A stretch of 64,000 nucleotides of DNA from Aureimonas altamirensis (GTDB lineage: Bacteria; Pseudomonadota; Alphaproteobacteria; Rhizobiales; Rhizobiaceae). The translations under genes and the position numbers were made by a program. Every line of letters begins with the position of its first letter. Positions within the stretch are counted from its first letter, which is position 1. Under the pieces are notes generated by a model that was not told where the DNA came from, did no database searches, and saw only the letters and a program-made list of their open reading frames with translations. Below, piece after piece: positions 45,143 to 54,409 of the stretch. The stretch lies in assembly GCF_023702225.1 (NCBI RefSeq), contig NZ_JAMQCO010000005.1:1-64000 (forward strand), written 5' to 3'.

Positions 45143-45793
45143 ATGAATACCTTCTCCGTTGGGCGTCGCTTCGCCGGCTTGACGCTCCTTGTGCTTGCGG
45201 CGACGCTTGCCCTGGCATTCGCTGCGGCAGGCCTATTGGGTTTCGAGGCCGCCTCTATCGAGGAGGGGCCGCTCGAGCGCGCCCAGGAAATCGTGCTGGC
45301 GCTGTCCATCTTCCTGTTCGTCGGTGCCGCGATCTACCAGCGTGGGGCCGGCCGGATGGCAAGCTTCGGCATGGTCCTGCTGTGCATCGTCTTCTTCCTG
45401 CGCGAACTGGAGCTTCCGGTCAGCGGACCGGTGACGGCCTACCTTCATACGGACACGTTCCGGTTGCACGAGACGATCGCGCTGCTGGCGCTTGGCCTTC
45501 CGTACCTGGCTCTCCGCTGGCGTCTGATTCCGCAGTTCTGGCACTATGCCGTATCCTTGCGCGGCTGGCCCTTCGTCCTGTCCGCCGCCCTGGTCGGGCT
45601 CGGCGCGGCCGCCGAAGCGATGGTGCCGTATTTTCCCGTCTGGTCGATGGGTGTCTTCTTCGAGGAGACCTTCGAAACGATGGCTTACGTCGTGCTTGCC
45701 TGCCTTGCGGTGCATGTGCTGTCGGCTGCCTTCCAGCAATGCCAGACACAGGCGGCCGATGCGATGCCGGGGCCCGTCACACGGCTCCGCTGA
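45143..45793 (+). CDS. Hypothetical multi-pass membrane protein
   Basis: A 216-residue protein with about six membrane helices, starting FAGLTLLVLAATLALAFAAA and including ERAQEIVLALSIFLFVGAAI and VVLACLAVHVLSAAF. I do not recognise the family. Acidic and histidine residues lie near helix ends (FFLRELELP, TDTFRLHETIAL, FFEETFETM). It is expressed away from the DUF305 gene, and its 3' end overlaps the convergent hemN by 17 bp. Confidence 0.72.
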   Translation: MNTFSVGRRFAGLTLLVLAATLALAFAAAGLLGFEAASIEEGPLERAQEIVLALSIFLFVGAAIYQRGAGRMASFGMVLLCIVFFLRELELPVSGPVTAYLHTDTFRLHETIALLALGLPYLALRWRLIPQFWHYAVSLRGWPFVLSAALVGLGAAAEAMVPYFPVWSMGVFFEETFETMAYVVLACLAVHVLSAAFQQCQTQAADAMPGPVTRLR

Positions 45794-47102
45794 AGCGCAT
45801 GCCGCTTTCCGTTCGATAACGATCGAAGACCGCGGCGGCCAGGCGCACGAAGGGGCGGCCGATCTCGGTCATTTCTATCCGTGTTCCGGCAACCCGCACG
45901 AGCCCGTCCGCCACGTAGGGCCGCAGAAGGGCGACTTCGTCGGCGAACCGGCCTCCATCCGTACCGAGATCTATCTGCAGATTGCACATCAACGCCTCGA
46001 TGATCGACGCGCGGCGACGATCATCGTCCGAAAGCTCGTGACCGCGCCGCGTCGCCAGGCGGCCCTCCGTCACCATCCGCGAATAGGCGCCGATCGCGGG
46101 CTCGTTCTGGACGAAGCCTCCGGGCAGTTGCGAGATCGCGGATGCGCCAAAGCCGATCAGGCTGTTTCCCTCGTCGTCCGTATAGCCCTGGAAATTCCGG
46201 TGAAGGCGGCCTCCGCGCATGGCCTGCGCCAACGGATCGTCCGCAAGGGCATAATGGTCGATGCCGACGCGTTCATAGCCATGGCTGATGAGGCTGTCGC
46301 GTACGGCCTCGGCCAACGCCATCCGCAGGACCGGTCCGGGAAGCCGCTGCGGATCGATGAGCCTCTGGTTGGCGCGACGGTGCGGGAGGTGGGCGTAGCC
46401 GTAGCAGGCTATCCTGTCCGGCCGCATCGCCGCGACGGCGTCGCAGGTATCGGCGATGCTTCGCTCGGTCTGCTCCGGCAGGCCGTAGATAAGGTCTATA
46501 TTGATCCGCGCGATGCCCGCATCCCGCAGCGTGCCCACGGCTGCCCTGACGACATCCATGGGTTGCTCGCGGCCGATGGCCTGCTGCACGACGGGGTTGG
46601 TGTCCTGGACGCCGAGACTTGCCCTGTCGACGCCGATATCCACCAGGCGTCGGCATAGCTCCGGCGACAATTGGCGCGGGTCCAGCTCGATGGAGTGCTC
46701 GCGGATATCCGATGTGTCGAAATGCCGGGCGAGCGTGTCGACGATCCGGACGAGCCCTTCGGCCCCCAGGATGGAGGGCGTGCCGCCGCCCCACGCCAGC
46801 CGGCCGATCGGGATGCGGCCGGCGCACAGGCCGGCAACGAGCCGGATCTCCTCTGCCAGCCTGTCGCGATAGGCATCGATGACGGTGTCGCGGCGCGCCA
46901 TCTTTGCGTGGCATCCGCAGTAATGGCAGATCTGCTGGCAGTACGGCACATGGACGTAAGCGGAGACTGCCTCCCGCGGGTCGAGGTCGCGCAGCCAGCG
47001 TGCATGGTCGCGCGGGCCGACGGCAGCGTCGAAATCCGCTGCAGTCGGGTAGGAGGTGTAGCGGGGAACGGACAGGGCGGCGTAACGCTCCACGGTGTCC
47101 AT
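45777..47102 (-). CDS. hemN: Oxygen-independent coproporphyrinogen III oxidase
   Basis: A 441-residue radical-SAM enzyme that makes protoporphyrinogen IX without oxygen. The 4Fe-4S motif CxxxCxxC is in YCQQICHYCGCHAKM. Also present are LAWGGGTPSIL, VDRASLGVQDTNPVVQQAI and the C-terminal HemN domain. The length fits HemN rather than the shorter HemW. It starts one base after the cydX stop and ends the cydA-cydB-cydX-hemN unit, giving haem supply under low oxygen together with the haem-containing oxidase. Confidence 0.93.
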   Translation of the reverse strand: MDTVERYAALSVPRYTSYPTAADFDAAVGPRDHARWLRDLDPREAVSAYVHVPYCQQICHYCGCHAKMARRDTVIDAYRDRLAEEIRLVAGLCAGRIPIGRLAWGGGTPSILGAEGLVRIVDTLARHFDTSDIREHSIELDPRQLSPELCRRLVDIGVDRASLGVQDTNPVVQQAIGREQPMDVVRAAVGTLRDAGIARINIDLIYGLPEQTERSIADTCDAVAAMRPDRIACYGYAHLPHRRANQRLIDPQRLPGPVLRMALAEAVRDSLISHGYERVGIDHYALADDPLAQAMRGGRLHRNFQGYTDDEGNSLIGFGASAISQLPGGFVQNEPAIGAYSRMVTEGRLATRRGHELSDDDRRRASIIEALMCNLQIDLGTDGGRFADEVALLRPYVADGLVRVAGTRIEMTEIGRPFVRLAAAVFDRYRTESGMRFSGAV

Positions 47103-47103
47103 C

Positions 47104-47256
47104 CTAGACGTTCCGCCGCGATGCCGGCTTGCCGCGGAACGGGCCGTCCGCCGGCCGCACCTGCAGACGATCCTCGCGCATTTCGAACCACATTGCGTTG
47201 AGGATGGCGAAGGCGCAGGCGAGGCCGACGCCGAGAATCCACGAGAAGTACCACAT
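47104..47256 (-). CDS. cydX: Cytochrome bd oxidase small subunit CydX
   Basis: A 50-residue protein. MWYFSWILGVGLACAFAILN is the diagnostic CydX/YbgT start, forming one membrane helix, followed by AMWFEMRED. CydX stabilises the haems of the CydAB oxidase. It lies 18 bp after cydB and its TAG stop is one base before the hemN ATG. Confidence 0.93.
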   Translation of the reverse strand: MWYFSWILGVGLACAFAILNAMWFEMREDRLQVRPADGPFRGKPASRRNV

Positions 47257-47274
47257 GGCTATCGTTCCTTTCCG

Positions 47275-48423
47275 TCAGTAGGCGTTGGGGTTGCGCTCGA
47301 TGCTCTGCGCCGTCACCGGGCCGCGCATGACGCTGTAGACCCAGGTGGTGTAGGCCAGGATGAGCGGCAGGAAGACGAGCGTCGCCAGCAGCATGATGAA
47401 CAAAGTGAGGTGGCTCGACGAGGCATCCCAGACCGTCAGGCTGACGCCGGGATCGAGGGATGAGGGCAGCAGGAAGGGAAACAGCGACAGGCCCGCCGTG
47501 GCCACGATGCCGGTGACCGACAGGCTCGAACCGCCGATCGAAAGCCAGCCGTTTCGGACAGACAGGCCGGCGAGGTACAGGAGCGCGCCGAGAAAGCCGA
47601 GCGCCGGGGCGGCGATCATCCACGGATGGGCTCCGAAATTGGTGAGCCATCCGCCGGGCACGAGCGCGACCGTCTTGGCAAGCGGATTGGAGGGCAGCGT
47701 GGTGACGATCGCGCCCGTCACGCGGTAGCCGTCGATGCCGTAAGCGATCCACAATCCGCCGAGGGCGAAGAGGGCGAGGGTCAGCACGGCTGCGATCCGG
47801 CCATAGCTTCGGCTGCGATCCGCCACCGCGCCCCGTGTCCGGGTGGCGATCACGCCGGCGCCGTGCATGACCAGCATGGCCACGCTGAGTACGCCGCACA
47901 GAAGCGGGAAGGGCCGCAGGAGGCCGAAGAACGATCCCTCGTAGCTGGGGCGCATGGCCGCGTCGAGGCCGAAGGGAACGCCCAAGAGCACGTTACCCAC
48001 GGCGACGCCGAAGATGAGCGCCGGGACGAACCCGCCGATGAAAAGGGCCCAATCCCACAGGCTGCGCCAGCGCGGATCGGCGATCTTGCCGCGGAACTTG
48101 AAGCCGACGGGCCTGAGAATCAGCGCCAGGAGCACGGTGATCATGGCAAGGTAGAAGCCGGAGAACGACACGGCGTAAAGCGCGGGCCAAGCCGCGAAGA
48201 TGGCGCCGCCGCCGAGCACAAGCCAAACCTGGTTTCCTTCCCAGGTGGGGCCGATGAGGTTGATGAGGATGCGGCGCTCCTCGTCGGTGCGCGCGGCGAA
48301 GGGCAGGAGCGTGCCGACGCCGAGGTCGTAGCCGTCGGTGACGGCGAAGGCGATCAGCAGGATGCCCAGAAGCGCCCACCAGATCAGCCGCATGGTTTCA
48401 TAGTCGAGGGGAATGTCGATCAT
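47275..48423 (-). CDS. cydB: Cytochrome bd ubiquinol oxidase subunit II
   Basis: A 382-residue membrane protein. The start [20 protein letters not shown], then [16 protein letters not shown] and [21 protein letters not shown], are typical of CydB. It is the partner of CydA in the high-affinity oxygen-reducing quinol oxidase. It lies 27 bp after cydA and 18 bp before cydX. Confidence 0.95.
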   Translation of the reverse strand: MIDIPLDYETMRLIWWALLGILLIAFAVTDGYDLGVGTLLPFAARTDEERRILINLIGPTWEGNQVWLVLGGGAIFAAWPALYAVSFSGFYLAMITVLLALILRPVGFKFRGKIADPRWRSLWDWALFIGGFVPALIFGVAVGNVLLGVPFGLDAAMRPSYEGSFFGLLRPFPLLCGVLSVAMLVMHGAGVIATRTRGAVADRSRSYGRIAAVLTLALFALGGLWIAYGIDGYRVTGAIVTTLPSNPLAKTVALVPGGWLTNFGAHPWMIAAPALGFLGALLYLAGLSVRNGWLSIGGSSLSVTGIVATAGLSLFPFLLPSSLDPGVSLTVWDASSSHLTLFIMLLATLVFLPLILAYTTWVYSVMRGPVTAQSIERNPNAY

Positions 48424-48450
48424 CTTTCGATATCCTGTTGGCGGCGTCGT

Positions 48451-50037
48451 TCAGTGCCGATCCGGGGTGGCCGCCGCGCCTTGCGGCGCAACAGGCGCGC
48501 CGGAGACGGCCTCCATGACGAGGTTGTGCCCGCTGGGTCCGGCCTTGATGACCTTGAGCATCAGGAGAACCATGATGATCGCCAGCACGGTGTAGAGCGT
48601 GACGAAGAAGCCGAGGCTGATCGCAAGGTCGGTCACCGAAAGGTCGGAAGCGGCATAGAAGGTTGGCAGTACGCCCTCGACCGCCCAGGGCTGGCGCCCG
48701 TACTCCGCGATGAACCAGCCGGCTTCGGCAGCGATCCAGGGCAGCGGCAGGCTGATCAGCGCCAGTTGGAGGAAGCGCCGGCTTTCCACGATGCGGTGCT
48801 TGCTCGTCTGCCAGAAGGCGAAGGCGAAGAAGGCTATGAAGTAGAAGCCCAGCGCCACCATGATGCGGAAGGACCAGAACATGGGGGCGACACCGGGGAC
48901 GGTATCGAGCGCGGCGGCGGTGATCTCGTCCTGCGTGGCATTCAAAATGTCCTCGCGGTAGCGCTTGAGCAGCAGCGCGTAGCCGAGGTCGGGCCATGTC
49001 TCAGCAAACCGGGCCCGGGCGGCTTCGTCCGTACCGTCGGCGCGGATGGCCTGAAGGGCGCGATAGGCCTCCAGCCCATTGGCGATGCGATGGCCGGATG
49101 TTTCGACGAGGTCGAGAATGCCCGGGATCTCGCCCGTCAGGGAGCGTGTCGCGATCAGTCCCAGAGCGTAGGGAACCTGGATCTCGAAGCGATTCTGCCC
49201 GTTGCCCGGGAGGGCGAAGAGGTTGAATCCGGCGGGAGCCGGCTCGGTGTGCCACATGGCTTCCATGGCCGCGAGCTTCATCTTCTGGTGCTGGGTGGCC
49301 GCGTAGCCGCTTTCATCGCCCAGGACGACGACCGACAGCGACGCTGCCAGGCCGAAGCTGGCGGCGACCGCGATGGAGCGCTTGGCCAGGTCCAGATGCC
49401 GGCCGCGCAGGATGAAGTAGGCACTGATCGCTATGACGAACATGGCGCCGGTGACGTAGCCCGCGCTGACCGTATGGACGAACTTGGCCTGCGCGACCGG
49501 GTTGAAGATCACCGCCATGAAATCGGTGATCTCCATCCGCATCGTGTCCGGATTGAAGGTCGAGCCGACGGGGTTCTGCATCCAACCGTTGGCGATTAGG
49601 ATCCAGAGTGCCGAGAAGTTGGCGCCCAGCGCGACCAGCCAGGTGACGCAGAGGTGCTGGACCTTGGAAAGCCTGTCCCAGCCGAAGAAGAAGAGGCCGA
49701 CGAAGGTCGCTTCCAGGAAGAAGGCCATCAGCCCTTCGATGGCCAGGGGCGCACCGAAGATGTCGCCGACATAGTGGCTGTAATAGGCCCAGTTCATGCC
49801 GAACTGGAACTCCATGACGATGCCGGTGGCGACGCCCATGGCGAAGTTGATGCCGAAAAGCGTGCCCCAGAAGAGCGTCATGCGGCGCCAGATCTCGCGC
49901 CCCGTCATGACGTAGACGCTTTCCATGATGGCCATCAGGAATGACAGGCCGAGCGTCAGCGGCACGAAGATGAAGTGGTACATCGCCGTTGCCGCGAATT
50001 GCAGCCGCGACAGGTCGACGACCGTCAGATCGATCAT
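48451..50037 (-). CDS. cydA: Cytochrome bd ubiquinol oxidase subunit I
   Basis: A 528-residue haem-bearing subunit. The haem b595 His is in AATAMYHFIFVPLTLGLSFL. EMEWHTEPAP-like quinol loop residues appear as LAAMEAMWHTEPAPAGFNLF, and AEYGRQPWAVEG is the conserved GRQPW segment. It reduces oxygen at low concentrations without pumping protons. The ATG at 50037 was chosen since family homology begins at LSRLQFAATAMYH. A perfect FNR box lies about 110 bp upstream. Confidence 0.95.
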   Translation of the reverse strand: MIDLTVVDLSRLQFAATAMYHFIFVPLTLGLSFLMAIMESVYVMTGREIWRRMTLFWGTLFGINFAMGVATGIVMEFQFGMNWAYYSHYVGDIFGAPLAIEGLMAFFLEATFVGLFFFGWDRLSKVQHLCVTWLVALGANFSALWILIANGWMQNPVGSTFNPDTMRMEITDFMAVIFNPVAQAKFVHTVSAGYVTGAMFVIAISAYFILRGRHLDLAKRSIAVAASFGLAASLSVVVLGDESGYAATQHQKMKLAAMEAMWHTEPAPAGFNLFALPGNGQNRFEIQVPYALGLIATRSLTGEIPGILDLVETSGHRIANGLEAYRALQAIRADGTDEAARARFAETWPDLGYALLLKRYREDILNATQDEITAAALDTVPGVAPMFWSFRIMVALGFYFIAFFAFAFWQTSKHRIVESRRFLQLALISLPLPWIAAEAGWFIAEYGRQPWAVEGVLPTFYAASDLSVTDLAISLGFFVTLYTVLAIIMVLLMLKVIKAGPSGHNLVMEAVSGAPVAPQGAAATPDRH

Positions 50038-50142
50038 GGTTTCATTCGCTTCTCTTGGCCGGACCGCCGATGGATTCTCTATACGGACGGGGCAGGTTGC
50101 GGTGTCGACGGGAAGCTGTAGGAGCGGCGCCCGGCCCCCGCA

Positions 50143-50156
50143 TTGATTCAAATCAA
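50143..50156. promoter_or_regulatory. FNR/Anr box between cydA and cydD
   Basis: TTGATTCAAATCAA matches the FNR consensus TTGAT-N4-ATCAA at every position. It is centred about 112 bp from the cydA start and 63 bp from the cydD start, so one site could serve both divergent units. The four-cysteine Fnr regulator encoded at the end of the cluster is the obvious candidate to bind it. Confidence 0.9.
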
Positions 50157-50212
50157 TGTCGGCATTCTGCCGTCGGCTTATCGGTATCCGGCATGAACCG
50201 GGACAGCCGCGC

Positions 50213-51967
50213 ATGACGATGACCACGAGACACGACCGCGAAACGGTACGGCGCCACCGGCAATGGCTGCGGGCGCGTCGTATCGACGGCGGCGCCGCCC
50301 TGAAGGCGGGGCTTGTGCTGCCGCTGGCCTCGGGCCTGCTTCTCGTCGGGCAGGCCTGGCTGCTGGCAGGCATCGTCGATGCCGTCGCGGTGTCGGGCGC
50401 AACGCCGGCTGTCCTGGTTGCGCCGATTGCCGGCCTTGCCGGCCTCGTCCTGGCGCGAGCCCTGCTGTCGGCGCTGAGCGAGCGCGCGGCGGCGCGGGGC
50501 GCTGAAGCGATCAAGCGCCAGGTGCGCCGGCGGATCATGTCCGGCTATCTCAACGGTGCGCTCGCACCGGCCAGGCCCGAAAGCGGCGCCATGGCATCGA
50601 CGATCGTCGAGCAGGTCGACGCGCTGGACGGCTTCTATGCCCGCTTCCTGCCCGCCATGGTACAGGCCGCCATCCTGCCCGTCGCCTTCGCCGCCACCGT
50701 CCTGCCGGTGGATGTCGTGGTGGCGTTGCTGTTCGTCGTCACGGCGCCGCTGATTCCGCTGTTCATGGCGCTGGTGGGTTGGGGCGCTCAGGCGGCGAGC
50801 GACGCACAGGCCGATGCGATGGCCGGCCTGTCCGGATTCTTCGCCGACCGGTTGCGCGGCCTTCTGACGATTCGCCTGCTGGGGCGGGCCGGCGACGAAG
50901 CGCGGCTGCTGACACAGCGTAGCGACGCCTTGCGCAGGCGCACGTTCCGGGTGCTGCGCATCGCCTTCCTGTCGTCCGCCGTGCTGGAACTGTTCGCGGC
51001 GCTCGGGGTTGCCGGTGTCGCACTCTATATCGGGCTCGCCTATCTGGGCATGATCGGCTCGCTCGGAGCGGGCGCCACCCTCTCGGCCGGCCTGTTCTGC
51101 CTGCTGATAGCCCCGGAAGTGTACCAGCCGCTCCGCCTTCTGGCCGCCCATTATCACGACCGCGCAGGGGCCATGGCCGCCGTCGCCATGATCGAAGCCC
51201 ATTACGAGGACGATCGCGCGACGCCGGAAGACGGACCGACGCGGCCTCTACCTGCAACGCGCCCGACCGATCTCGTATTGCGCGGTCTGGCGCTGGACGC
51301 TCCGGGGGGGCGGGCCCTGCTGCGCGATGTCGGCCTTGCCGTCGAAGCGGATCGGCATCTCGGCATCGTCGGCCCAAGCGGATGCGGCAAGTCGACCCTG
51401 ATCGAAACCATTGCCGCCCTGCGGTCGCCGGCGGCCGGCACGATCCATCTGGGCGGCACGGATCTCCTGACGGCGCCATGGGCGTGGCGCGCCGACATGA
51501 TATGCCACATCGGCCAGGCGCCGCGTCTTTTCCACGGCACCATCGCCGACAATATCCGCTTTGCCCGGCCGGACGCGACGGACGCCGATATTCGGCGGGC
51601 GGCCGATTATGCGCTGGTTCGACGCTTCGCCACGCGGCTGCCGGACGGGCTGGAGACGCGTATCGGCGAAGGTGGCTACGGCCTGTCCGGCGGGCAGGCG
51701 CATCGCGTCGGCCTGGCGCGCCTTTTCCTGCGGGATCCGGCGCTGATCCTGCTGGACGAGCCGACGGCGCATCTCGATGCGGCGACCGAAGACGAACTGA
51801 TGGCCAACATCCTGGCATTCGCCAAAGGGCGGATGCTGGTCATGGCGACGCATTCCGCAAGTGCCGCCGCCCGGATGACGACGGTTCTCCGAATCGCGGA
51901 CGGCCTGCTGGTTCCGTGCGGCGGGCGGGGCGTACAGATCCGCCTGGTCGGGAAGGACGCGGCATGA
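50213..51967 (+). CDS. cydD: Glutathione/cysteine exporter ATPase-permease CydD
   Basis: A 584-residue ABC half-transporter with about six helices at the N-terminus and a nucleotide domain with Walker [18 protein letters not shown], signature LSGGQAHRVGLARLF and Walker B LILLDEPTAHLD. CydDC exports cysteine and glutathione to the periplasm and is needed to assemble cytochrome bd. The frame start at 50156 lies inside the FNR box, so the ATG at 50213 is the better choice. It overlaps cydC by four bases. Confidence 0.92.
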   Translation: MTMTTRHDRETVRRHRQWLRARRIDGGAALKAGLVLPLASGLLLVGQAWLLAGIVDAVAVSGATPAVLVAPIAGLAGLVLARALLSALSERAAARGAEAIKRQVRRRIMSGYLNGALAPARPESGAMASTIVEQVDALDGFYARFLPAMVQAAILPVAFAATVLPVDVVVALLFVVTAPLIPLFMALVGWGAQAASDAQADAMAGLSGFFADRLRGLLTIRLLGRAGDEARLLTQRSDALRRRTFRVLRIAFLSSAVLELFAALGVAGVALYIGLAYLGMIGSLGAGATLSAGLFCLLIAPEVYQPLRLLAAHYHDRAGAMAAVAMIEAHYEDDRATPEDGPTRPLPATRPTDLVLRGLALDAPGGRALLRDVGLAVEADRHLGIVGPSGCGKSTLIETIAALRSPAAGTIHLGGTDLLTAPWAWRADMICHIGQAPRLFHGTIADNIRFARPDATDADIRRAADYALVRRFATRLPDGLETRIGEGGYGLSGGQAHRVGLARLFLRDPALILLDEPTAHLDAATEDELMANILAFAKGRMLVMATHSASAAARMTTVLRIADGLLVPCGGRGVQIRLVGKDAA

Positions 51968-53613
51968 GAGCGCTTCTTTCGTTCACGCCGCTGTTCGTCC
52001 GGCATTATCGCGCTTTCGCGCTGGCGCTGTTGATGGCTCTCGCGACGGTCGCGGCTGGCGTCGGGCTTCTGGCCGTGTCCGGCTGGTTCCTGACGGCAGC
52101 GTTCCTGGCGGGAGCCGGAGCCGCGTTCAACCTGTTCGGGCCGTCTTCGGCCGTGCGGGGCCTGTCGCTGCTGCGCATCCTCTGCCGCTATGGCGAAAGG
52201 ATGAGCGGCCACGATGCGACCTTGAAGGCGCTGACGCAATTGCGGCACTGGCTGTTCACTCGGCTGGTGCCGAATGCCGGGCCGCTGGGGAAGGGGCTGC
52301 GCAGGGGAGACCTGATCCAGCGCCTGACGGCCGATGTGGACGCGCTGGACGTCGTCTTTCTGTTGGCGATCGGCCCGATGGCCACGGCGTTTCTTGCCGG
52401 TTCGGTGCTCTCCGTCGTCTTCTGGTTCGTGTTGCCGGGCGCTGCCCTCGGGTATCTTGCCGCCTTCATGGCGGCCGCCATCGCCGTTCCGCTGCTTTTG
52501 ACGCCGGCGACCCGCCGGGCCGGACGCGATGCGGTGGAGGCGATGGCCGCCTTGCGCATGATGGTCCTGGACGGCGTGGACGGACGATCCGAGATCCTCT
52601 GCTTCGGTTGCCGCGACCGCTTCATGGAGCGGTTCGATACGGCAGCAGCCGCGCTCGGCCTGGCCCGGACCCGCATCGCGGACCGGGCTGCCTTCGCCCA
52701 GGGGAGCGTCCAGGCGTTGACCGGCGCCGCGCTCCTTCTGGTGCTGGTGCCGGGGATGGGCGCGGTGTCGCAAGGCCAACTCGGCGGGGCCGCGTTGGCC
52801 GGACTGCTGCTCGCCGTTCTGGGCACGTTCGAGACGACGGCCATTCTGACGCGCAGCGTCGCACGGCTGGGCGCCGCCGCAACCGCCGCCGAGCGTCTGA
52901 ACGAGATCGCACGGCCGATGGAGGCTGCGATGAAGCGGCAGGCGGGCGTACAGAATGTTCCGGACGGTGACCTGCGTTTCGTATCCGCGGTCGCGGGCTA
53001 TCGCGGCGCGTCGCCTGTCGGGCCGCTCGACCTGACCGTGCGGCAAGGTGGCGTGGTGGCCATCAAGGGGCCGAGCGGCAGTGGCAAGTCGACCTTGCTC
53101 GCATCGGTCCTGCAACTGGCGCCGCTCCGTGCGGGCAGGATCTCGATCGGCGGCGTACCGATCGAAGAGGCGAGCCAACAGGCTCTCTACGCCCGCGTCG
53201 CCCTCCTGGAGCAGGAGGCCCCCATCTTTCTCGGCACTCTTCGCGACAATCTGTTGCTCGCAGACCCCGATGCGACCGATCGACACCTGTGGGGAGCGCT
53301 CGCCGATGCGCGGCTGGAGGCTATGGTGCGTGCACTGCCGGGCGGTCTCGATACGGAGGTGGGCGAGGCCGGGCATGCCCTGTCGGCGGGTGAGCGCCGG
53401 CGGCTTGCCCTGGCGCGTATTCTGATGACGAAGGCGACGATCCTGCTTCTCGACGAGCCGACCTCCGGGCTCGACGCGGAAACGGAAGCGACATTCTTCT
53501 CGGATATCAGACGTGCATGCCGGGGCCGGACGGTCGTCATCGCCACCCACGCCGAACTTCCGGCCGGCGCCGTGGACAGGGTACTGACGCTGAATGACGG
53601 CCTGCCGGGCTGA
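51964..53613 (+). CDS. cydC: Glutathione/cysteine exporter ATPase-permease CydC
   Basis: A 549-residue ABC half-transporter that pairs with CydD. The N-terminal part includes TVAAGVGLLAVSGWFLTAAF and the CydC-type RGLSLLRILCRYGERM. The ATPase has Walker A GPSGSGKSTLLASVLQL, signature LSAGERRRLALARILM and Walker B ILLLDEPTSGLDAE. Its ATG overlaps the cydD stop. It is convergent with the fnr-like gene, 15 bp away. Confidence 0.92.
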   Translation: MRALLSFTPLFVRHYRAFALALLMALATVAAGVGLLAVSGWFLTAAFLAGAGAAFNLFGPSSAVRGLSLLRILCRYGERMSGHDATLKALTQLRHWLFTRLVPNAGPLGKGLRRGDLIQRLTADVDALDVVFLLAIGPMATAFLAGSVLSVVFWFVLPGAALGYLAAFMAAAIAVPLLLTPATRRAGRDAVEAMAALRMMVLDGVDGRSEILCFGCRDRFMERFDTAAAALGLARTRIADRAAFAQGSVQALTGAALLLVLVPGMGAVSQGQLGGAALAGLLLAVLGTFETTAILTRSVARLGAAATAAERLNEIARPMEAAMKRQAGVQNVPDGDLRFVSAVAGYRGASPVGPLDLTVRQGGVVAIKGPSGSGKSTLLASVLQLAPLRAGRISIGGVPIEEASQQALYARVALLEQEAPIFLGTLRDNLLLADPDATDRHLWGALADARLEAMVRALPGGLDTEVGEAGHALSAGERRRLALARILMTKATILLLDEPTSGLDAETEATFFSDIRRACRGRTVVIATHAELPAGAVDRVLTLNDGLPG

Positions 53614-53628
53614 GCGTCGCCGAGTTGT

Positions 53629-54357
53629 TCAGTCCTGACCAATGCCGGCGACCGCAGCCAAGGCGCGCCGATCCACGATGTCCACATGATGGGCGTCGGG
53701 GAGGCGGATCAGTTGCTGATTGCGCAGCTTGGTGAAGCTGCGGCTCACCGTCTCGATGGTCAGGCCGAGATAGTCGGCGATATCCGACCGCGACATCGGT
53801 ATGGAGACGGGATTTGCAGGCAGGCCGCGCGCCGCCATTCGGGTGGACATCACCAGAAGGAAGCTCGACAGCTTCTCTACCGGCGCCATCCGCCCCAGCA
53901 TGATCTGGCCGTCCCGTGCCTCGCGAAGCGCCGACCGGGTGAACTGCATCAGCCGCGCCTGCAATGGAGGGTGATCGTGCAGCAGCCTTTCCATGTCGGC
54001 ACGGGCAAAAGCGCACAAGGTCGCATTCGTGACGGCCTCCGCCGTGGCGGATGTCGTTTCCTCATCCGCAAGGCCCAGAAAGTCGCCCGGCATCAGAAAG
54101 CCGGTGATCTGGCGGCGGCCGTCGACGAGGATCGTGGACAGGCGCAACATGCCCCTGGTCAGCGTATAGACGCGCCGTGCCGGATCTCCTTCGTGGACGA
54201 GGATTTCGTCAGGCGCGAGGTTGCGCACCGTCGAAACCCGCTCCATCGCCGAAAGATCGTCCTGTCGCAGCGCGGCGCAAAGCGACAAGGCGCGGACGTC
54301 GCAGGATGCACATGATGTCTCGCACGGGACGGGAGTGCGGGATGCAACGCCTGACAT
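53629..54357 (-). CDS. Fnr-type oxygen-sensing transcriptional regulator
   Basis: A 242-residue Crp/Fnr regulator. Cysteines 12, 16, 19 and 27 (PCETSCASCDVRALSLCA) plus Cys115 (NATLCAFARAD) fit ligation of an oxygen-sensitive 4Fe-4S cluster. The spacing C-x3-C-x2-C-x7-C differs from the E. coli x5 last gap. The effector domain has VHEGDPARRVYTLTRGMLRL, and the recognition helix LTIETVSRSFTKL carries the Glu-Ser-Arg pattern that reads TTGAT. It closes the cyd cluster and probably activates it. A CtrA-type site overlaps its promoter area. Confidence 0.9.
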   Translation of the reverse strand: MSGVASRTPVPCETSCASCDVRALSLCAALRQDDLSAMERVSTVRNLAPDEILVHEGDPARRVYTLTRGMLRLSTILVDGRRQITGFLMPGDFLGLADEETTSATAEAVTNATLCAFARADMERLLHDHPPLQARLMQFTRSALREARDGQIMLGRMAPVEKLSSFLLVMSTRMAARGLPANPVSIPMSRSDIADYLGLTIETVSRSFTKLRNQQLIRLPDAHHVDIVDRRALAAVAGIGQD

Positions 54358-54361
54358 CGTG

Positions 54362-54376
54362 TTAATCGATCCTTAA
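54362..54376. promoter_or_regulatory. Perfect CtrA-type site in front of the fnr-like gene
   Basis: TTAATCGATCCTTAA fits TTAA-N7-TTAA exactly and is followed by CC, giving the usual TTAACC extension on that side. It ends 5 bp before the fnr-like ATG when read on the minus strand. CtrA bound so close to the start would more likely repress than activate. A single match could also be chance. Confidence 0.5.
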
Positions 54377-54409
54377 CCAACCGCGCCGGCAACCATGCGA
54401 ACCCGTCGC

